From: Shinisaurus crocodilurus
Lineage: Eukaryota; Chordata; Lepidosauria; Squamata; Shinisauridae
NCBI GenBank assembly: GCA_021292165.1
Contig: CM037880.1
Coordinates: forward strand, 211,434,942-211,498,941
DNA: 64,000 nt
Direction of reading: 5' to 3'
Part shown: piece after piece, positions 60,765-64,000 of the stretch
Position numbering within the stretch: position 1 is the stretch's first letter
How the letters are laid out: every line of letters begins with the position of its first letter
The notes under the pieces: model-generated
Told to the model about the DNA's origin: nothing
The model's database searches: none
Seen by the model: the letters and a program-made list of their open reading frames with translations, nothing else
Program-made: the position numbers and the translations under genes

Positions 60765-61512
60765 AGGAAAAAGAAACCAAATGCACAGTTACAGGATGGG
60801 GGATACAATACTACAAGTGAGAAGGATCTTGGAATTGTGGTTGATCACAAGCTGAATATGAGCCAGCAATGTGATGTGGCTGCAAAAAAGGCAAATGCTA
60901 TTTTGGGCTGCATTAATAGAAGTATAGCTTCCAAATTGCGGGAAGCACTAGTTCCCCTCTACTCAGCACTGGTTAGGCCTCATTTTGAGTACTGCGTCCA
61001 GTTCTGGGCACCACACTTTCAGAAGGACATAGACAAACTGGAGAGGGTTCAGAGGAGGGCAACAAGGATGATAAAGGGACTGGAAACAAGGCCCTATGAG
61101 GAGAGACTGAAAGAACTGGACATGTTTAGCCTTCAGAAGAGGAGACTGAGGGGAGATATGATAGCACTCTTCCAGTACTTGAAGGGTTGTCACACAGAGG
61201 AGGGCCAGGATCTCTTCTCGATCATCCCAGTTTGCAGGACACGGAATAATGGGCTCAAGTTACAGGAACCTAGATTCCACCTAAACATCAGGAAAAATTT
61301 CCTGACTGTTAGAGCAATAAGACAATGGAACCAACTACCTAGGGAGGTAGTGGGCTCTCCCACACTGGAGGTATTCAAAGTGCAGCTGGACAGCCATCTG
61401 TCAGGGATGCTTTGACTTGGATTCCTGCACTGAGCAGGGGGTTGGACTCGATGGCCTTGTAGGCCCCTTCTAACTCTACTATTCTATGATTCTGTGGTTC
61501 TATGATTCTTCC
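60765..61512 (+). mobile_element. CR1 LINE 3' portion with open ORF2 tail
   Basis: A 192-residue open frame (60837-61415) carries the C-terminal domain of CR1 ORF2: [36 protein letters not shown], a central [14 protein letters not shown] and the final NQLPREVVGS. The 3' UTR follows and ends in repeated ATTCTATG units (61485-61510). The frame is uninterrupted, so the copy is young. It is 5'-truncated and lacks the endonuclease and RT catalytic motifs. Confidence 0.92.
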
Positions 61513-61559
61513 CAGCACTTTCAGCCTGCTCCCTTGCTGGGGTAGGTCATAGGGAGGGC

Positions 61560-61720
61560 ATTATAACAGTGTTCCATCATCTGGCTTTCTGTTGCCTTCT
61601 GGGCACAATTCAAAGTGCTGGTTTTGGCTTCTACAGATGCTTGAGGAATTTGCACCTTCCTATTTGAAATGTCCTGATCAACACCTTACAAGACGAAAAA
61701 GACAGCTGCGCCAATGTTTA
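61560..61720 (+). mobile_element. Short L2-like ORF2 fragment
   Basis: With frame changes it reads HHLAF...AQFKVLVL and then LEEFAPSYLKCPDQHL, matching the same L2 segment as 60305-60762 in the opposite orientation. It is old and short. Confidence 0.5.
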
Positions 61721-62472
61721 TGTTAATTGTTCCCAATGTGTTTCGGGAACGTGACTTTATCAAGGGTAGTTCTTACCGGTATTTCATATACAATTTCCAA
61801 ATAATGTGTAGAACTCCGTGCTTCTCACTCAGTCATGAAAACCCCAGGACCAACCTGAAAGATAAGCATTTATTAAAGAATATAATAAGAGAACAAAGGA
61901 AAGTAGGCACGTACTTTGAAAATAAAACAAGCAGTATGAAACTTACAGCGCTGGGTCAGGAGACATTGCTCCTAATTTATGTCTTGCTGCTGTTAATGAA
62001 CGAAGCACAGAAACTCCAGTTTGTTTCTTGGATAAGCTGGGTAGCAGTCCTGCTCCGCGTTTCGGATGACATGTGACTATTTCTCAAAGCACTTTATGGT
62101 GAGATATCAAAAAAATTAACTGTAACCAATGTTCTTAAAATACACTGGGTTCTTTTTATTTTTTTGCAATTTCATATTGGACATATCTAGGGGCCAAGCT
62201 GTATGGAATTGTAAGAGATCCATAATTGGATGCCCTAACATCTGGGGGGGGGGGGTTTACATGTATTGTACCTGTCTTTTTCTTCTTCTGTGACTAATAG
62301 CAGCTTCGAAGGGTACAACACAATTAAAATAGGTGAAATAGTCCCGGGGGGGGGGGGGTTAACTGCCCTCTGCTGGTGCCCTAACCCTGATCCAATTCAG
62401 GCCTCTCTGTGGCTGCTTGATCAAAGATCTCTCATGTCACATCAAGTCTGGCCCTAAGAGCAGGCCTTAGAA

Positions 62473-62559
62473 CAGTGTTCTCCATCCTTGGGTCCCCAGA
62501 TGTTTCTGGCCAGAGTTGTAGGCCAGAAACATCTGGGGACCCAAGGTTGGAGAACACTG
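62473..62559. mobile_element. Palindromic hAT MITE, minimal copy
   Basis: The shortest member (87 bp) has lost part of the centre but keeps both termini and a perfect 8-bp duplication (ccttagaa). It may approach the minimum length that can still be mobilised, or it may carry a deletion made after insertion. Confidence 0.87.
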
Positions 62560-63048
62560 CCTTAGAACCTTTCTATGAATCTTGCTCCTTTCTCCTGAAA
62601 TCTCTTCTCTCTCTCGTCCCCCTCCCTCTCCCCTCCACCTTCCCGCACAGCTTGAAATGGGCTCCCTTGCATGGAGAGCAGAGATAACATCTTTGCCCTG
62701 ATGATGTTTACAGATGAGGTTTTTACTGTGCAACTGACCTGCCTTGATCACAGAATTGTACAGGCTGTGTCTCTTTGTCCCCAGAAGTCATCTTCCATTT
62801 GTTACCTACACATGTTTTATGACCTCTTCTGTCTTTTTTCTTACCATGGAAAAACCATGAAGGAGGTTAAGACGATATAGCAGCACAATGTCTTTTGATT
62901 GGGACCGCTAGAAGCCATGCATCGGGAAACACCTTGACTCTGCATGGAGACACTGAGGGGTAATTTGGCAGGAAACCGGACAGTTTAGGGCAGCAACAGA
63001 CATGATTGTGGAAGATCCATGACTGGATCTCCAGACAGTTTAAAACAA

Positions 63049-63070
63049 ACACACACACACACACACACAC
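63049..63070. repeat. (CA)n microsatellite
   Basis: About 11 CA units. A (GT)n run follows at 63261-63282, giving two inverted runs 190 bp apart that could pair. Confidence 0.9.
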
Positions 63071-63469
63071 TTTAAAGGAACCATGAGGTCTAGATTACTG
63101 AGGAAGGTGTGTTGTTGTTTTTAAAAAAAACCTTTTTCCCTGTGCCATTTTCCTAATCTAAAACAACTACCTGAAGCAGCTATTAGCCCTGCAGTGGAAA
63201 AGAAAATGCAGGTACCTGTACCACACTTGCATTTCCCCCTGAAAAGCTAATAGCTTCCTGGTGTGTGTGTGTGTGTGTGTGTATGTTAAAATCAGGGAAA
63301 TAATGCAGGGCAAAGGATTAAATTGTCCAAATTCGAGTCCATTTTGACTGCTTTAAAGTATAAAAATGAAAAAAGGCCAGAGATCCAATAATGGATCTCC
63401 CACGTTACATCTGTTTCAGTTCTTAATCAGAGGCCACATTGCCTGGACTGTGTTTGTTTGTTTGTTGTT

Positions 63470-63590
63470 TGTTTACAGCATTTTTACCCCACTCTTCAGC
63501 CAGAAAAGGCTCCCAGAGTGGCTTACAAAGATTAATATTAGACAGTCCCTGCCCTCAGGCTTACAATCTAAAAGACATGACACAAAAGGA
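63470..63590 (-). mobile_element. LINE 3' tail fragment, minus orientation
   Basis: After a (GTTT)n run at 63448-63475, the sequence ttttaccccactcttcagcc and cccagagtggcttacaaaga is the reverse of a typical L2-like 3' UTR end. Related pieces are at about 10440-10560 (plus) and 16490-16550 (minus). Confidence 0.55.
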
Positions 63591-64000
63591 AAAGGGATTG
63601 AGAGGGAGGAGGAAGAAAGCAAAACTCAGGCACCAGTTCATAGTTACAAGGTTCTTATAGATGTGTGCTTTGTTTTTTTTCTTTTCTGGCAGGGAAGGGC
63701 AAAACAAGCTCCCTGCAGCTGTTCCTTCTTTGGCCGATGTATGGGGCCAGGCTGGTCTCCCCCTTGCCATGATGTTAATCCTGGGAGGCATGGGGTGCAG
63801 CCTTCCAGTGGCCCTTGGTTCTTTGGCTGATGGATGAGTCCAGAGTCTGCCACCCCAGGGAACTGTCAGTTGGTGTTCATGTTTCATCTTTCAGATCTTT
63901 TTGCCAGAACTGAAGGAACACCTGTCTATTGTTCTGTTACAAGTGTTTCATTAGACAATTCAATAATAATGCACAGTAACAATATTGGTGCCACTCTTTT

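Noticed and set aside
61714..62076. 120-residue plus-strand frame
   Set aside because: Starts beside an L2 fragment, has no recognisable domain and no splice or promoter context.
1..64000. CRISPR arrays, operons or other prokaryotic systems
   Set aside because: The window is vertebrate DNA with spliced exons. The repeats are interspersed transposons without spacer arrays.

Overview
The window is vertebrate nuclear DNA, almost certainly from a squamate reptile (lizard or snake). The evidence is a set of tRNA-derived Sauria-type SINEs that end in AATAAATAAA tails, abundant CR1 and L2 LINE fragments, and many hAT and pogo-like DNA transposons. It is AT-rich, intron-dense and free of prokaryotic gene structure. 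No lookup was possible, so species and repeat-family names are inferred from sequence features only.

Only one host gene can be supported: KHDRBS3 (SLM2/T-STAR, a STAR-family RNA-binding protein), on the minus strand. Coding exon 1 is at 50676-50763, inside a CpG island (about 50430-51600). Coding exon 2 is at 2858-2976. They join exactly in phase (CAA G|AA) to give the conserved N-terminal QUA1 region. Intron 1 is therefore 47,699 bp and fills most of the window. Positions 1-2857 are the start of intron 2, and 51600-64000 is 5' flanking DNA.

Everything else recognisable is repeat. (a) A family of short, nearly palindromic hAT MITEs (six copies, all with 8-bp target duplications). (b) Longer hAT elements at 29622-30523, 39002-40802, 41158-41834 and 57711-58311, two of them with remnants of a transposase C-terminus. 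(c) Pogo/mariner-like elements flanked by TA at 10757, 13502, 17718, 23131 and 36137. (d) LINE pieces: CR1 of at least two lineages, L2, and one LINE tail with a C2H2 finger. (e) Sauria-type SINEs, a chimera of 5S rRNA and a CR1 tail, and a solo retroviral LTR at 12111-12481.

The most notable unexplained structures are a 71-bp perfect inverted repeat (34157/35311) inside the transcribed intron, a 168-bp direct duplication (27054/28120), a GACTCG-rich hAT element, and two CR1 fragments that share a 5' breakpoint and both lack 3' ends. No new coding system is evident. The long open frames are LINE remnants, or GC-rich leader sequence without stops.
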